The notes beneath the pieces are model-generated. The model made no database searches. It had not been told where the DNA came from and saw only the letters and a program-made list of their open reading frames with translations. Below, piece by piece: positions 12,559 to 24,508 of a DNA stretch of 64,000 nucleotides. A program made the position numbers and the translations under genes. Origin of the DNA: Brachypodium distachyon (lineage: Eukaryota; Streptophyta; Magnoliopsida; Poales; Poaceae); contig NC_016135.3 in the NCBI RefSeq assembly GCF_000005505.3, forward strand, positions 13,734,613-13,798,612, written 5' to 3'. Within the stretch, counting starts at the first letter, position 1. Each line of letters begins with the position of its first letter.

Positions 12559-13403
12559 GCTAATTTTTTTAAATAATACGAATTAAATAATTATTTTTAA
12601 AATAATACGCATTTTTCAGAATTTTCAAAAATAATACGCCCTTGGTCTGGGCAGGCCAATTAGTTCCAGTCGGCCTGGGCGAAGCCGATTAGTTCCATTT
12701 GGTTTGGGCGAAGCTGATTAGTTTCAGTTGGTCTGGGCGAAGTTGATTAGTTCCAGTTGGTGTCGTCCAAGTCGATTGGAACTAATGAGCTTCCCAAAAC
12801 TACTTAGTTGCCTGATCAATGCATGTTTAAATGGACGTAGCTTGTGTTTCATCCGCAAACCCAACAATTCGACTGAAATTAAGGCACGTCTGAAATTAAG
12901 AGAGCAAATTAACAGAAGCTGGTTACAGAACTGAGTCACGATTGGATTGAAATTAAGGCACGATTGAACAAAACCTGGTTACAGAACTAAGGCATGATGG
13001 AAGGCACGATTGAACTATTTTCTCTCTTAATTTTCAATTTCAGTCCAATCATGCCTTAATTCTGTAACCAACTTCTGTTAATTTGTTCTCTTAATTTCAA
13101 TCGTGCCTTAATTTCAATCGAATTGCTGGGTTTGTGGATGAAATACGAGCTACGTCCATTTAAACATGCATTGATCATGCAAGTAAATAGCTTGGGGAGG
13201 CTAATTAGTTCCAATCGGCTTGCGCGACACCAACTGAAACTAATCACCTTCGCCCATACCAATGCCCCTAGTCGGCTTGGGCCAGGCTGACTGGCCCTAA
13301 TCGGCCTGGCCCATGCCGAGGGTGGCCTAGTTTTGTAACTTTTTAACGGCGCGTATTATTTTAAAAAATAATTAAATAATTTGTATTATTTAAAAAAATT
13401 AGC
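12559..13403. mobile_element. Foldback element related to the MULE at 57 kb
   Basis: Two arms of roughly 380-420 bp form one long inverted repeat around a short centre near 12960-13020. Each arm starts GCTAATTTTTTTAAATAATAC at the outside. The same 68-codon open frame appears in both arms in opposite orientation (12728-12934 plus, 13056-13262 minus), both beginning MVWAK and ending REQINRSWLQN, which shows how similar the arms are. From 12644 the left arm holds four 29-bp units of the type ggtctgggcgaagccgattagttccagt. The flanks read GCCGCAAG (12551-12558) and CCCGCAAG (13405-13412), consistent with an 8-9 bp target duplication. The terminus and the 29-bp units match the left end of the Mutator-like element at 57135, so this is probably a non-autonomous relative. 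The arms encode nothing recognisable. Confidence 0.85.
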
Positions 13404-13569
13404 CCCCGCAAGAGCATGCCTAAGGTGTCCGATTTTGTCGGAGCGAAGCGAGACGATTTATGAATATTTATGAATGCGACAATTTATTGGAGACCCTGAG
13501 AACTCTAATTCACTTCAATTAAGCTTCGATCCTCTCATATCAGGCTTATCAGGAACACTAAGCTTGCTG

Positions 13570-13815
13570 GATTATATTAATATCCATGATCGAGATGAGC
13601 AAGCAGCCGATTTCTCGATTTACGTTTGGAACACATGTTTCTTAGCCATCAATTCGTATGCTTACAGCACAGTGCCAAATCATAAGGTGCTTTCCAACGT
13701 TTGGAAGAATAAGTATACAATGAAACACAAGGTTTTCATGTGGCCTTTGACTTTGGATCAGCTCAATATGTGGAATATGCTTCGAGGTGCCACTAAAACA
13801 TTGGTAATGTCTTTA
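13570..13815 (+). pseudogene. LINE reverse transcriptase C-terminal fragment
   Basis: Within an open frame at 13474-13890, the peptide VWKNKYTMKHKVFMWPLTLD followed by QLNMWNML resembles the zf-RVT region of plant LINE ORF2 (WxxxxxxKxKVFxWLLxxDRLxTRxxL). No reverse transcriptase core is nearby. It is a short relic and the assignment rests on one block. Confidence 0.45.
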
Positions 13816-13890
13816 GCCCAAGGGGGCATTTGCATTGCCAGGCTGTACATACCACTTCGTACATATGTTGTAAACTTATGTTTAATTTAA

Positions 13891-15739
13891 TCCTGCAGTA
13901 GGAGCCTCTTCTATTGGTTTCCTGGTAAAAAAAACTGATTGTGTAGTAACTAAACTAGGCTCAAATCTACCAACTTAGCGATATATCTTATATCCCAAGT
14001 TGCTCCTGGTTCAATCTGATATGTCCTCCTTGCCCCACTTGGTCCCTATTTGAGGATATATATCCTTAAAGCGGTTAGGGGTAGGACTCGTTTCCTCGTA
14101 GGATTTTAAACCTCTCAGACCAGGAGAAACCTTCCTAGTTGGGGTATCAACCAGATGTCCATGGGAATTTTCCATACTCATCCCAAGCTTCTTCCTTGTA
14201 TGCCAAGGGAAGATTACCTGTGGTACGGGACACACATCACACTCTTCGAGGGTATGGTAACCTGGGATCTATCTATACACATCGCCAGGATTACATTTTG
14301 AGTACCAATAAAATTGATCACGGCATTTATTTTGGTTACATGTCAACATATAGGATAGATTTCATATTATTAATACAAGAAAATAACACACGGACATTTA
14401 ATATACAAAAATATCAACTATAGTTGATACATGCTCAATATGAGAATGCATTAATGCTTCCAGATATAATTTGTATCCAGATTATATTTTACTATGAGAT
14501 TAAAGGTATCTCATTTTAAAATATCATTTTCTAATACAAAAAGAATTTACTCCATAAATATGCTCATTCTCAAGTAGTAATTAATGCTCATACATTGTAA
14601 TCCTTATACCATCTCGTCGAGATAATCACATCCCGAGAAAGTGGAACTTGTGAAACTGCTATATTAATTACTTACGAAAACCATGGGTAAATTTGGAAGC
14701 CAAATTATCCTGGTCTGGTGGCTTTTAAAAGCTGATGCCCACCACTCTTTGTTGTTGTAAGAGTGTGAGGCCTCTACCTGAACACCATCATTTGCTGCTT
14801 TTGTTGCTTACAGTGGTGCTTGTACCGAAGACACTAGTTGAAGTCAAAGGTATTCCCGTGAAAATAAATCATTTGGTATTGTCTTTACTATTGTTAACTT
14901 TAGCCGTTCATGGATCGTTAACATCGTAAGTTGAACGTGGATTCCGCGCAACGAGTAACGTTCCACGTGTCCTTGGAAAGTTTGTTGGATTTAGAAAGGC
15001 GCAAAGTTGAATTCAGATGCAGCAGGTAGCGCTCCACGTGTTGTTCTAGAGATAAGTGGTCCGGTGTGATGTAGATCTTAACTTTCTGTCCGCAGACATG
15101 GAAGACACTTGAAATTACCTGTATTCTTACGCAGATTGTACCCGGATACAATTTTTTATATGTATGGTTGTTTATTGCTTTCTATTTTTGTAGGAGTCAA
15201 CACCACTTGATTATTTCACATTCACCTTATTTATGTGTATCACAAAGATGGGATCTGAGGCACGCACAAAAGATAGATCTACATATATACAGGGACAGAG
15301 AGTCCATTTTCTTAAATTCTGTTTCTTTTGAAACATTTTTCTTGAGTTAGAATAGCAAAAATGCGGCAACAGGGCTAGATAATAGTTTAATTGGTTTTCT
15401 TTATTCTACGGGGGCTGTAATTTCCTACACTAATGAGATAATCAGAGAAATATACATATGAGCATACTTATGGGAGATTAGTCTATAACGTACATTACTA
15501 TTAATTATGGAGCATTCAGATTATTCTACTCTCCTAGATCTCCACCCTCCTCCAGTCGTCTTACTTACTGATGAGAAAAAAAGATTAAGAATTCTGCATA
15601 TTGATATGTATTTCGAGCTATACAATTCAGTACAAGCTTTTTATCCGTGTTATTTTCATTTTACTGCTATTTTCACTGTAAATAGGGAACTAATTAATTC
15701 CCTTTTCAGTGCTACTATCCTGATGCTATTGGCTGTTAT
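13891..15739. other. AT-rich intergenic DNA, nothing recognised
   Basis: No gene, RNA gene or bounded repeat is evident. The last part is the upstream region of the homeobox gene; non-coding exons there cannot be excluded because an acceptor-like CCCTTTTCAG sits near 15700. Confidence 0.35.
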
Positions 15740-16599
15740 ATGTTAACAAACCTTGGCAGTGAAATGGATGGCCTGGCGTTTGATCCCAACACCAACGTGG
15801 GGAACACTGATGGCGTTGACGCAGTTGCTGCAGGGAAAGACAACAACGTTGGTGCTACTGACAGCCAGAGGACGGCTACCAAGCGTTTCAAGCGCCATAG
15901 CAGAGACCAAGTCGCACAGCTTGAAGCGTAAACAAACACATAATCTTTTGATCTCCATTTTTGTTAGAAGATGTGAACTAATCTCTCCTTACTTTTATGC
16001 AGTGTGTTCCAGCAATGCCCACGGCCAGATGAGCAAGTCCAACAGGACCTTAGCGTGAAGCTCGGCATGGGAGCTAACCAGGTCAAGTTCTGGTTCCAAA
16101 ACCGACGCTCCGCAAAGAAGGTAGATACCTTTCTTTTCCATGGTGCTATTGTGGATTACATCAGGTTTGACCAAGTGGGTCACAGTATATATGCAGTTAT
16201 CGTAGCTTTACAGTTAAAAGTTTAATACATTGTGTTTGCAAAACGGAATGTAGTATACATTCCTTGCATGTAATTGCTATATAGGAGTACCTTACTTCTT
16301 ATTAACAAATTGAATGGCTGAACTAATAAACGCAGAAGAAGCAGAAGCAGGAGGAGGTCAAGTTGTTGCGAGAAGAGAGCTGGAGGCTGCATGTTGAGAA
16401 CCAAACCATCAAGACGGCGCTATTCAAGAAGACCTGCCTGAAATGCGGAGTCCCGATGGTACACGTTGTTGGGGACACCCCGGAGAAGCGGCGCCTGCTC
16501 GCTGAGAACGCGAAGCTCAAGAACGACCTTCTGCATGCAAACGCCTTTCTCAACATGATTTCCGGAGGGTCAGAAGGGGCCCCATCCAGCAGGGCGTAG
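15740..16599 (+). CDS. HD-ZIP IV-like homeobox protein, no START domain
   Basis: Three exons, 15740-15927, 16003-16120 and 16336-16599, join in phase to a 189-residue protein. Residues about 46-102 form a homeodomain: KRFKRHSRDQ, LEAVFQQCPRPDE and the recognition helix NQVKFWFQNRRSAKK. It is followed by a leucine-zipper-loop region with EEVKLLREESWRLHVENQTI and the CLKCG loop, then RRLLAENAKLKNDLLHANAF. The zipper broken by a CxxCG loop is typical of class IV HD-ZIP proteins (GL2/ROC group), which control epidermal gene expression in the nucleus. Those proteins are about 700-850 residues and carry a START domain; here a TAG stop follows directly after the zipper and I see no START sequence downstream. 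It is therefore a truncated paralogue, a possible small interfering-type HD-ZIP, or a pseudogene. An alternative start is the ATG at 15764. FQQ and SAKK replace the more usual FKE and TQMK. Confidence 0.8.
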
Positions 16600-16723
16600 A
16601 CCATGCAACTGAACTGAACGTCATCGGCAATGCATGGTGTCCCTTTGGCGACTGACCATCTTGGCCTAGAAGGGATTTATTATTTCAGTCTTATTATGTA
16701 GTGTTCTTGATTGTGGGTCGGAC

Positions 16724-16729
16724 AATAAA
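16724..16729 (+). terminator. AATAAA polyadenylation signal
   Basis: A canonical AATAAA lies 125 bp after the stop of the homeobox gene, a normal distance for a plant 3' UTR. Confidence 0.5.
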
Positions 16730-17620
16730 ATGGCATGCGCAGTCGTCGGAATGACTTTGTTGAGAAAAAATAATTTTTGTAGTGGAATGAAACTGTTGTT
16801 CCTTCTGGTACTTATATAGACTGATATCAAATTTATTTCTCTTGTGGTTCCTCTTGTATATATCCCCTTTTCGACGCTACGGTTGGTTCTCTGGATCTAT
16901 GGCTAGCATCCTAAGGCTTCTTGCTTGGTTTCCTGATGATCAAAGAAGATCTTTACGGAGCTGCTATGTGTTCTTTATTCATACTCTTGGTGTGATGATC
17001 ACCTTTTGCCTCTTGTGCGCTGTGTCGGGGGAGATCTTGGTCGGAGCGTTAGAGGTGAGGTCCATAGTTCCTGTTTCATCTTTGTTCACTAGGTTTAAGT
17101 TCTTAAAAATTCATCTTTGTTCACTATAGTACTCCGTACTGCATATTTCCTCATTGCCGAAATGTTTTATTTACAGTATATCAAACCAAAATCTTGTGAG
17201 AAAGGAATCACTTGAGTGAAAAACGAAACAAATAAAGCACTAGATCATAATTACGCATTATTAACACTATCAGTTGTACAAAAGTATGACGACCTGTAAC
17301 ACGGAAACGTTTTGTACACCATATAATCCTCAGGGGAAAAAATAAATAGAAACAGTTCCATATAAGTGTCAAAATCAGGCTGAGTTTCTAGCTTACATGT
17401 AGGGAGACTAGTTGCTAAGCTCTAACCAAGAAACAAAAGCTGGGCAGAAAAATGAGGGACCTGATGAGTGCTGACAGAGATACGACGATCTCAGAAGCAA
17501 CCGCTAAAGCCCGACCTCTTCAGTGCTAACAACAATTGGAACTGTGCAATACCACCTTTATGCTAGATCTCCAGATTGATAACCTCGTGTTGTTTTGATC
17601 CAAGAAACTACCAGCTTCCT
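16730..17620. other. Intergenic between homeobox and PDIL5-2 genes
   Basis: Two convergent genes end into this stretch. I see no START-domain coding sequence, RNA gene or transposon ends here; the lower-numbered flank of PDIL5-2 would hold its 3' UTR. Confidence 0.4.
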
Positions 17621-20600
17621 TCACTCGTCATGAATTCGTCTTAGCTGAGGAGTATCATCTTGGCCAGAAAAGTATAGCATGACACCAAGAAGAGCAACAA
17701 CAAACATAAGAATGTATAATGAGTTCATGCTGACAAGAGAGTGCATGAAACCCATGAAGGAAGGGCCGCTGACTTTCTTTTTTGTTGTTCTTCCTGCTCT
17801 ATATCCCTCGAGGAATTGGCTTATTTGAGATGCTTGGTCACCTTCTTCTAACCTTTCTGAACCGTCCACCTTCACCAAGAAGCGTTTTTTTTGTCAATTT
17901 CATGATATGACGAATTCTCTATGGTTGCTTATCAAACTAAGCAGAAAAGGCAGATTACAAAAAAAATTCACATTTTAGTAATTTTATCGACACTTTGTAT
18001 TTCCTTCTCAAATTTGAAGACATCAAATAAACATGGTAAAAAACATATCCCTTTGATTAATAATAATGCGCTAACTAGCATAAGCATGCTAATAAACCAT
18101 GATACATTAAGCAGAGCATGGTGCTTTTATTAGGATGCTGGTAGCCAGGTGGTACAGAGAATAGATTGCTGAGTTGAGTGTTAACTGTCAAGTGTTAATA
18201 CTTACTTGTTCATACTCCTCATTTCTATCCCACACTAGTAGCTTTGGCAACTGTGAGCTCTTGGAAACATCAAAAGTCTCCACAAACTCCTCCCATTGTT
18301 TAACTCCAACATATCCAAACACCAAGTCACGGTTTGCATTAGCAGCAGACCTCAAAACTGTTACCAACTGTGCAGAATTTTCATCTGAGTCATCCTCCAA
18401 AATTGCGAGAACAACTTTTCTGTCATCATCATCCAACAATTTAAGTGTCTCTGTGTTGATGGGGACAGTCAAAGGTAGCAGCGATTGCCGTATAAAATCT
18501 TCCAAGAAACGTCCTGAGCACAAAGCAAGATCAAAATTTACTAGCATCATAAGCATGGGAAGAAAATATAAACAAGTGTATATATGCTAAGTAAACCTAC
18601 CTTAAGTAAGATAGAATATCATACATTCAGTTACTATTCAGATTAGTATCAATAAATTAAAAACTAATTAATTGTAGTAATAAATAATGTTGCCTAACAA
18701 TTACCTTCAAATGGGCCATAGAATACACTTTGTTCGTTATACTTCGGATGCAACGCAACCAGTGCTGGGGCCTTATCAAAACCATATGCCATCATGAGCT
18801 CCTCCGAAAAATCTTGTGCAATAGCAAACCATGCTCTTTTCTTGTATTTTCCTCCATATTCAGTGATCAACGACTCATTGACCCCAAAACCGATGAACAT
18901 CGGAAAGCTTGTGCCAGCATTCTCAACAAAGCTCTTGATTGCAGAATCAGACTCAAGAATAGAAACATCAGGTGCAACAAACTTCTTAAGATTCCGCACA
19001 AGCAAATCAGCTTTCCTTGAACCAGTGTATTCGATAGGGACCCCATGGATAAACAGCATCAGAGTTGGGAACCCACTGCATTCAGAATCAAAATAAAGAT
19101 CATCATGACAGCATCTGCAAACCTATACTTACTACGGAGGAGGGGGAGGGGGAGACTTACTCCACTCCGTATTTCGATCCAAGTTTCCTGTATTTGTCGG
19201 CATTTACTTTGGCAACCATGATTGGCTCGCTCAGTCCCGCCAACACAGGTGCAGCTTCATCTAACTGCAACAGTTTATTTTCTCAGTCTTAAGTCCTAAA
19301 AGACAGATAGTCCACAGGAATTTCCCTGCTTTTATAAGAATTCAAATAAGCGAAGTGCAAAATTTGATAGGACTTCAGCCCATAATTGCAAATTTATCAA
19401 ATCAATCTGTTAGTTTCCGTTTACATTCTTGTGGAAATATAGACTGCCATTGAAGATTAAATATACTCCGCCTGTCCCATATTAAGTGCCGAAATATTAC
19501 ATGTATGTAGACATATTTTAGCATATAGATACGTCCATATTTACACAAATTTGAGTCACTTAATATGGGACGGAGGGAGTATATTTTGTATGGTTAGTGC
19601 TGGGAAAAGCATTCTAATCTATGCAGGAAAAGTAACCAAAATTGTGAAATTTTATGGTGCCAAATCTGTTGAACATCTGTTTCCTCTAGCTAAAGCTATA
19701 TAGAATTTAGTTAGCTGATGGTTTAAACAATTTTCGGCAAAGAAATATAATTGGTTGCTGTTGGCTAGGCAGCAGTAACGTGGGCTGTCTGGGAAGCCAG
19801 AACTCCCTCCTTTCCGCTTTACTAGGCAGATGATTTCTTTTGCCGATTTTCCGATATGTAGGGCAGATCACCAATCCATTCCACCCATTAATTGTGTCCG
19901 CTTTACTAGGCAGATGATTTCACTCTGGGAGCCGGCAGTTTGGCGTGCCTGACATCTGAGATGTTTGGACGAAAGCATTTTTAGGGGCCAGCTACGCAGC
20001 GGTTGGACAAAAGGTAAATTCATGATTTCGCCAGCAGGATTTAGCAATGTAATTGTATATCTGGTAATGTTAGTGTAGAGGTCGAGTTTCAGTGATGTTT
20101 GTTCGGTTTCCCTCTTGGCTTGCAAACTTTGGAGCTCAAGTAATAATGTTTCTTGTAACAGAACACTCAATTTCATACACAAATTTGGGATGAAAGCCCC
20201 TTTGGTCGAAAATATAAACTACACCTCACTATCTGTATAGTACCAGAAAAAGACCAAGACTTGTGTTCCAGTACAACAATTTCTGTTCTTCCACAAAGTG
20301 ATCTACTCCCTCCGTCCCATAATTCTTGTCTCAAATTTGCCCAAATATGGATGTATCTATTCCTAAAACGCGTCTAGATACATGTAATATTTCGACAAGA
20401 ATTATGGGACGGAGGGAGTACCTTTCAGATGATTGTGCATACCGTTCCATTGTCCCTCCGACAGTCAGGTCACTACAACTAAAATAATAATCCCCTTTCA
20501 AACCCTCCTCTGCTCTCCCCGGCCTAGCTCTAACCTGGCAGAGCTCCAAGAGATCTGACCAATGACTTGCGATCTGAAACTCCCAATCACCTCAGTTCCG

Positions 20601-21000
20601 TAAAACTCAGACGATTAAAGAGATCAATAGCGGCATCATAGGGCATCTGAATTCGCATCACTGACAGTCAAAGAAACCCAATTCGTATCACATCTCTCAG
20701 GGCCAGTAATAACACTACTAGGTAACAGGTCTGCTGGGTAGCAGGACAACAGGTCGACAGTAGTACCTCGGGGGCGAGGCGCTTGCAGTGGCCGCACCAT
20801 GGTGCGTAGAAGTCGACGAAGAGGAAGTCGATGGAGCTCAGAGCCGCCTCGAAGTTGCTGTCGTCCAGGTCTATCACCCTCCCATCCCGCGGGAAGTTCT
20901 CGCCGCCGCCGCCGCCGCTGCCGCCGCCGGCAGTGGCAAAGGCGACTAGCAGCAGCGGGAGGAGGCAGAGGAGAGGGAGCGGCGGCAGAGTCGTCGCCAT
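17621..21000 (-). CDS. PDIL5-2: Protein disulfide isomerase-like 5-2, membrane anchored
   Basis: Five exons (21000-20767, 19264-19161, 19075-18705, 18513-18206, 17869-17621) join in consistent phase to 421 residues; the Arabidopsis homologue is about 440. Residues 1-25 are a hydrophobic signal peptide. A thioredoxin domain follows with the active site [14 protein letters not shown] (CGHC at 69-72), then [14 protein letters not shown] and [11 protein letters not shown]. The central part shows [40 protein letters not shown], and [19 protein letters not shown], all diagnostic of this subfamily. [14 protein letters not shown] then precedes a single transmembrane helix at about 390-408 and a short tail ending RRIHDE. 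It should catalyse disulfide formation or exchange in the ER lumen while tethered to the membrane, which fits the lack of a KDEL/HDEL signal. Intron 1 carries two MITEs. All junctions are GT-AG; the last acceptor (gtgaag) has only a modest pyrimidine tract. Confidence 0.95.
19464..19581. mobile_element. Stowaway MITE in PDIL5-2 intron 1
   Basis: TA-flanked, about 114 bp, ends ctccgcctgtcccatattaag and its inverted copy cttaatatgggacggagggag. The interior is palindromic. Confidence 0.9.
19814..19920. repeat. Short direct repeat in PDIL5-2 intron 1
   Basis: The 23-bp word beginning ccgctttactaggcagatga occurs at 19814 and again at 19898, 84 bp apart. It is a local duplication without known function. 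Confidence 0.6.
20304..20420. mobile_element. Stowaway MITE in PDIL5-2 intron 1
   Basis: TA-flanked, ends ctccctccgtcccataattc and the exact inverse gaattatgggacggagggag. The centre shares atacatgtaatatttcgaca with the copy at 26619. Confidence 0.93.
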
Positions 21001-23096
21001 CGCTCGCTCGGCCGATTCGATCTTCTTCCGCGTCGCAACGGAAAGGAGTGTTTCTGGTCGACTTGAGTTTCTGGTGCCCACCCCGGAACTTGACTAGTCT
21101 TGATTGATGTTTTTTTTTTTTGGAAAAGTTCATCTTATCCCCTTTTCAGCAAAAGTATCCGAATTGTAGAACATGAAAACCATTGCACATCAAACAGAAT
21201 AACATAAAGACCCTTTCATCATCATCATACAAAAATAAGCATCAAGTCCTTTCGATGATCTACAATTCCAAGGTGCAACCACCATGACATGTCGACGGAG
21301 AAGGAATCACAACATCAACAAAACAATATAAATACCAAAAAACAACTTGCAAGCCTAGCAAACTAGATCTGCAAGGACCAAACAAACTTACAACACTGGC
21401 AACACCGCAACAGGGAAGTTCCTAGAGTACCTTTGTTCCATGTGGCATGGATTTTCCGGCCATTTTAGTAGCAAAGAGATCAAACTACTCCCTCCGACCC
21501 ATATATTTAACGATATATTACATGTATCTAGACGTTTTTTAAACACAAATACATCCATATTTGGGCAAATTTCACACAAGTAATATGAGTTGGGGGAGTA
21601 CATGATTCGAACTGATGTGGGCATCAAACCCGAGAGGAGTTAGTGGATACGTCGGCTGAAAGAGATGAAGTCGCTGATGGCTAACGTGCAGAAACAAAAG
21701 AACAATCTTGGCACTCGTAATCTCATAATTACAAATTTAACTCACAGTTTCCATATGGGGCAACAATTTTGCATTTGATAAATTGTGTCATGACAAAAAC
21801 ATTTTTTAATCAATTTTAAAAACAACTACGTAGTTAGAAAAGCATGCTTAGCCAAATGAATATTACTCCACTTAAATTTTAGATAGGCAAACAAAATTGT
21901 TATAAACCATCCCAATACCAAACACAATTGCAATTTGATCAAGTACGTGTTCCTCCTTGCTTAATAATTGGATTATAAAATACTCATGTTTAATAATCAC
22001 AATTATTAGCATGTAATATGTGTAAATTTAGACCGATATATAAGTTTATATGGCTTCTAAAGATTTCGTTAGGTGGTATTGGTAATTTGTGTTGGTTGCC
22101 AAACAATCAAAGGTGCACCGAGGAGCATGTGCTTCGTACTTTATTTTTCAAATCTCTTCTCCCAATTTCTCTCACTCTCTCTCTGACTATCCTCTCCATC
22201 CATCCTGAGTGCAAACTCCTCCTCTCCCCGTCCCGATTCATCCCGCCACCGAACATCGTGCCGCCATGCGCGGCCACCCACTTGTGCGCATCGCCTCCGC
22301 CCGTAGATTCCCGCCACCCGTCTGCTCAACCGTGCCGCCCGCTCCCACTTGCGGCCCCACACATCACGTCCAGCCACTGGTCGTCGCGCGCCCCTGCCCG
22401 TCGAGGGGGGGGGGGCACCGATGGCTCACGCCAACACGGTGCCTGTTGCCTTGCGCGTGGCCACCGCCATCCCGGCCTCAGACTCATCCCATCGCCTTCC
22501 AAGTCCCGCGGGGAGCCACCGGCACGCACGAGCTGGTGGAGGCGGCGGTTGGGGCGCGCGACGCAGCCGCGGATCCGCAGCCGCCTTCCGCACACGGACG
22601 CCGCCGACGCGCACGAGCTGGTGGAGGCGACCAAGAGCGGCGACGGGCGCTGGCGAGATCCGTATCGGGCAGGGGGTGGGGTGAGATTCGTAGGAGAGAG
22701 GAGGGATTTGTTGTTTCTTTTTTTTGTTGGGTGATACGTGTTTTTTCTGCGCTTGAGGACCACGGGAGGCGGGATTAAAAGGCACGTGGGGACAGCGGTG
22801 GCAGATTCGTAATTTTGATGAAGTAACGTACCGCAACGGTTGTACCATCACCACCAACTCCAATTCAATATATTGGTATAGATATTTTAGAATTTTTTAC
22901 ATGAATTTTGTTCATCCTTTTTTCTGCGCATAGAATTATGTTCATGTTTATTTCCGGCAGCACTTCCTAGGGAGTGTCGTCACATTTTCAGACCATTCGA
23001 TTGTAATCAAGATTTTAAACAGCGCTTGAAAGCATTTCGCGCGGAGGCTTTCCAAAACCTATAAATCCTATAAAGCGCTTGATTGCAGATCTATAA
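21001..23096. other. PDIL5-2 upstream region and GC-rich island
   Basis: The first few hundred bases are the presumed PDIL5-2 promoter, without a clear TATA box. One MITE is listed separately. A GC-rich block at about 22240-22690 has long open frames on both strands that are proline, arginine and alanine rich without a family motif; the 20-bp word cgcacgagctggtggaggcg occurs there twice (about 22536 and 22610). I do not regard it as a gene. Confidence 0.4.
21486..21600. mobile_element. Stowaway MITE
   Basis: TA-flanked, ends ctccctccgacccatatatt and the imperfect inverse taatatgagttgggggag. It lies about 490 bp upstream of the PDIL5-2 start codon. Confidence 0.88.
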
Positions 23097-24068
23097 GAGC
23101 AACTCCGGCAGGTTTCCTAAAAAGCCACATTCCCTAAAATAACTGCCACCGTTCCCTAAAAAAAGCAAAAATCTTCTCCAGCAGGTTCTTATATGATTTC
23201 CTATCCCTAAATTTTAGGGAACTTCCCTATTTTCTCTCTCCTCCTTCCCAAATGCAGGGAACCAGGAGCCCATTCTAAAACTAAAAATGCTCGCGCGCGA
23301 AGGTAACCGCCGGTTTCACGTCGATTCCGTTCGCCCCAACCCGCCGTCCCGGCCGCCCTCCGCCGCCGCCGGCCTACTCCGGTCCGCTGTGCCACCCCGC
23401 ACCCACCGCCGCTGGCCGCCCCCGTCGATTGGACCGGCGCGGCCATCGATTTGCCGCGCCGCCCCGTCAAGGAGCTCCGCCGCGGCCTCCTATCTGCCGC
23501 CTCCAACTCCTGGTGGCCTTCCTCGGTGCCATGAGCCTCCCCACGGCCGCCCGCATCGGTTCCAGTGGCCGCCGCCGCTAGCTGTCCTGGCGCCGACGCG
23601 GGCTGCGCCATCACCAGATCTTCGACCTCCTGGACGACCTGCTGCAGGGGGCGACCCCTTGACGGCCTCCCCGCGGTGGCGCATCGGGTAGGTGCGACCA
23701 GCGGCCGCGCGGCCGTCGGGCACAGCACTGGCGGTGGGGGATTCCTGCGTCGGGGAGAAGAGAGGGTGGGGGCAGAGGTGAGGAAGAAGAAAGAGCAAGT
23801 GAGGCTGACGCGTGGGGTCCGGTTGTCATTGTGATACATACGAGAAAATAGGGAATCGACCACATGGTACATGTGGATAGCAACCATGAAGTTGAGATTT
23901 CTACAATTTAATTTAATAGTGTAAAATCCAAAATCCAAAAAAGAAAATAGGGAATGGGTTTAGGGAACCTGCTGGAGGAGAGCCCAATCTTTCTCAAAAA
24001 TATTCTCTCTCCTATTTCCTAAAACCAGTTTTAGGGAACCGATTTTAGGGAAGTTGCTGGAGATGCTC
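23097..24068. mobile_element. Non-autonomous Harbinger-type element with GC-rich cargo
   Basis: The ends GAGCAACTCCGGCAGGTTTCC and, inverted, GAGCATCTCCAGCAACTTCCC are flanked by TAA on both sides (23094-23096 and 24069-24071), the 3-bp target duplication of PIF/Harbinger elements. Both subterminal regions carry several copies of ttccctaaa or its inverse. The 972-bp element has no transposase. Its centre (about 23290-23830) is strongly GC-rich with a 243-codon minus-strand open frame lacking known motifs, so it may hold captured host sequence. Confidence 0.85.
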
Positions 24069-24314
24069 TAAGACATTTCACGTTTTGAATATGAAATGAC
24101 ATACATGCCTCGCGCAGTAGGGAATTCAACATAATTTTGACACAAAACATTAGAGTTTCGCACGATCTAAGCAGGTCACATGAATATTAACCATGACAGC
24201 TGCAGCTTACAGTGCATGAGCAGCATAACAATAACAAGTTCGTAATTCAGATCAAGAAACAAACCATGACACAATCTAGTGAAGGTCCATAGCGTTATTG
24301 CAGACAAGATTGCT

Positions 24315-24508
24315 GATGAAGTTTCGCACGATTTTCATGTGAAATAGCATTGTTATGGCGGAATTACGGGCATTGCAGCAAAATTCATCATCGCACCTCG
24401 ACAACTCGCCTGATGAAGTTTCGCACGATTTTCAATTGAAATAGCATCGTTATGGCGGAATTGTGGGCATTGCAGCAAAATTCATCATCGCACCACAGCA
24501 ACTCGCCT
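24315..24508. repeat. 97-bp tandem duplication
   Basis: Two adjacent copies start gatgaagtttcgcacgattt at 24315 and 24412. They differ at a handful of positions and end in caactcgcct. Confidence 0.9.

Noticed and set aside
14011..14423. LTR retrotransposon end
   Set aside because: Phrases resemble cereal LTRs, but no TG...CA boundary, primer-binding site or partner LTR was found.
17621..17640. C-terminal ER-retention signal in PDIL5-2
   Set aside because: The tail ends RRIHDE, not HDEL or KDEL, and follows a transmembrane helix, so it would face the cytosol.
22018..22778. Overlapping long open frames as a gene
   Set aside because: They are GC-driven, proline and arginine rich, present in several frames on both strands, and show no family motif or splice pattern.
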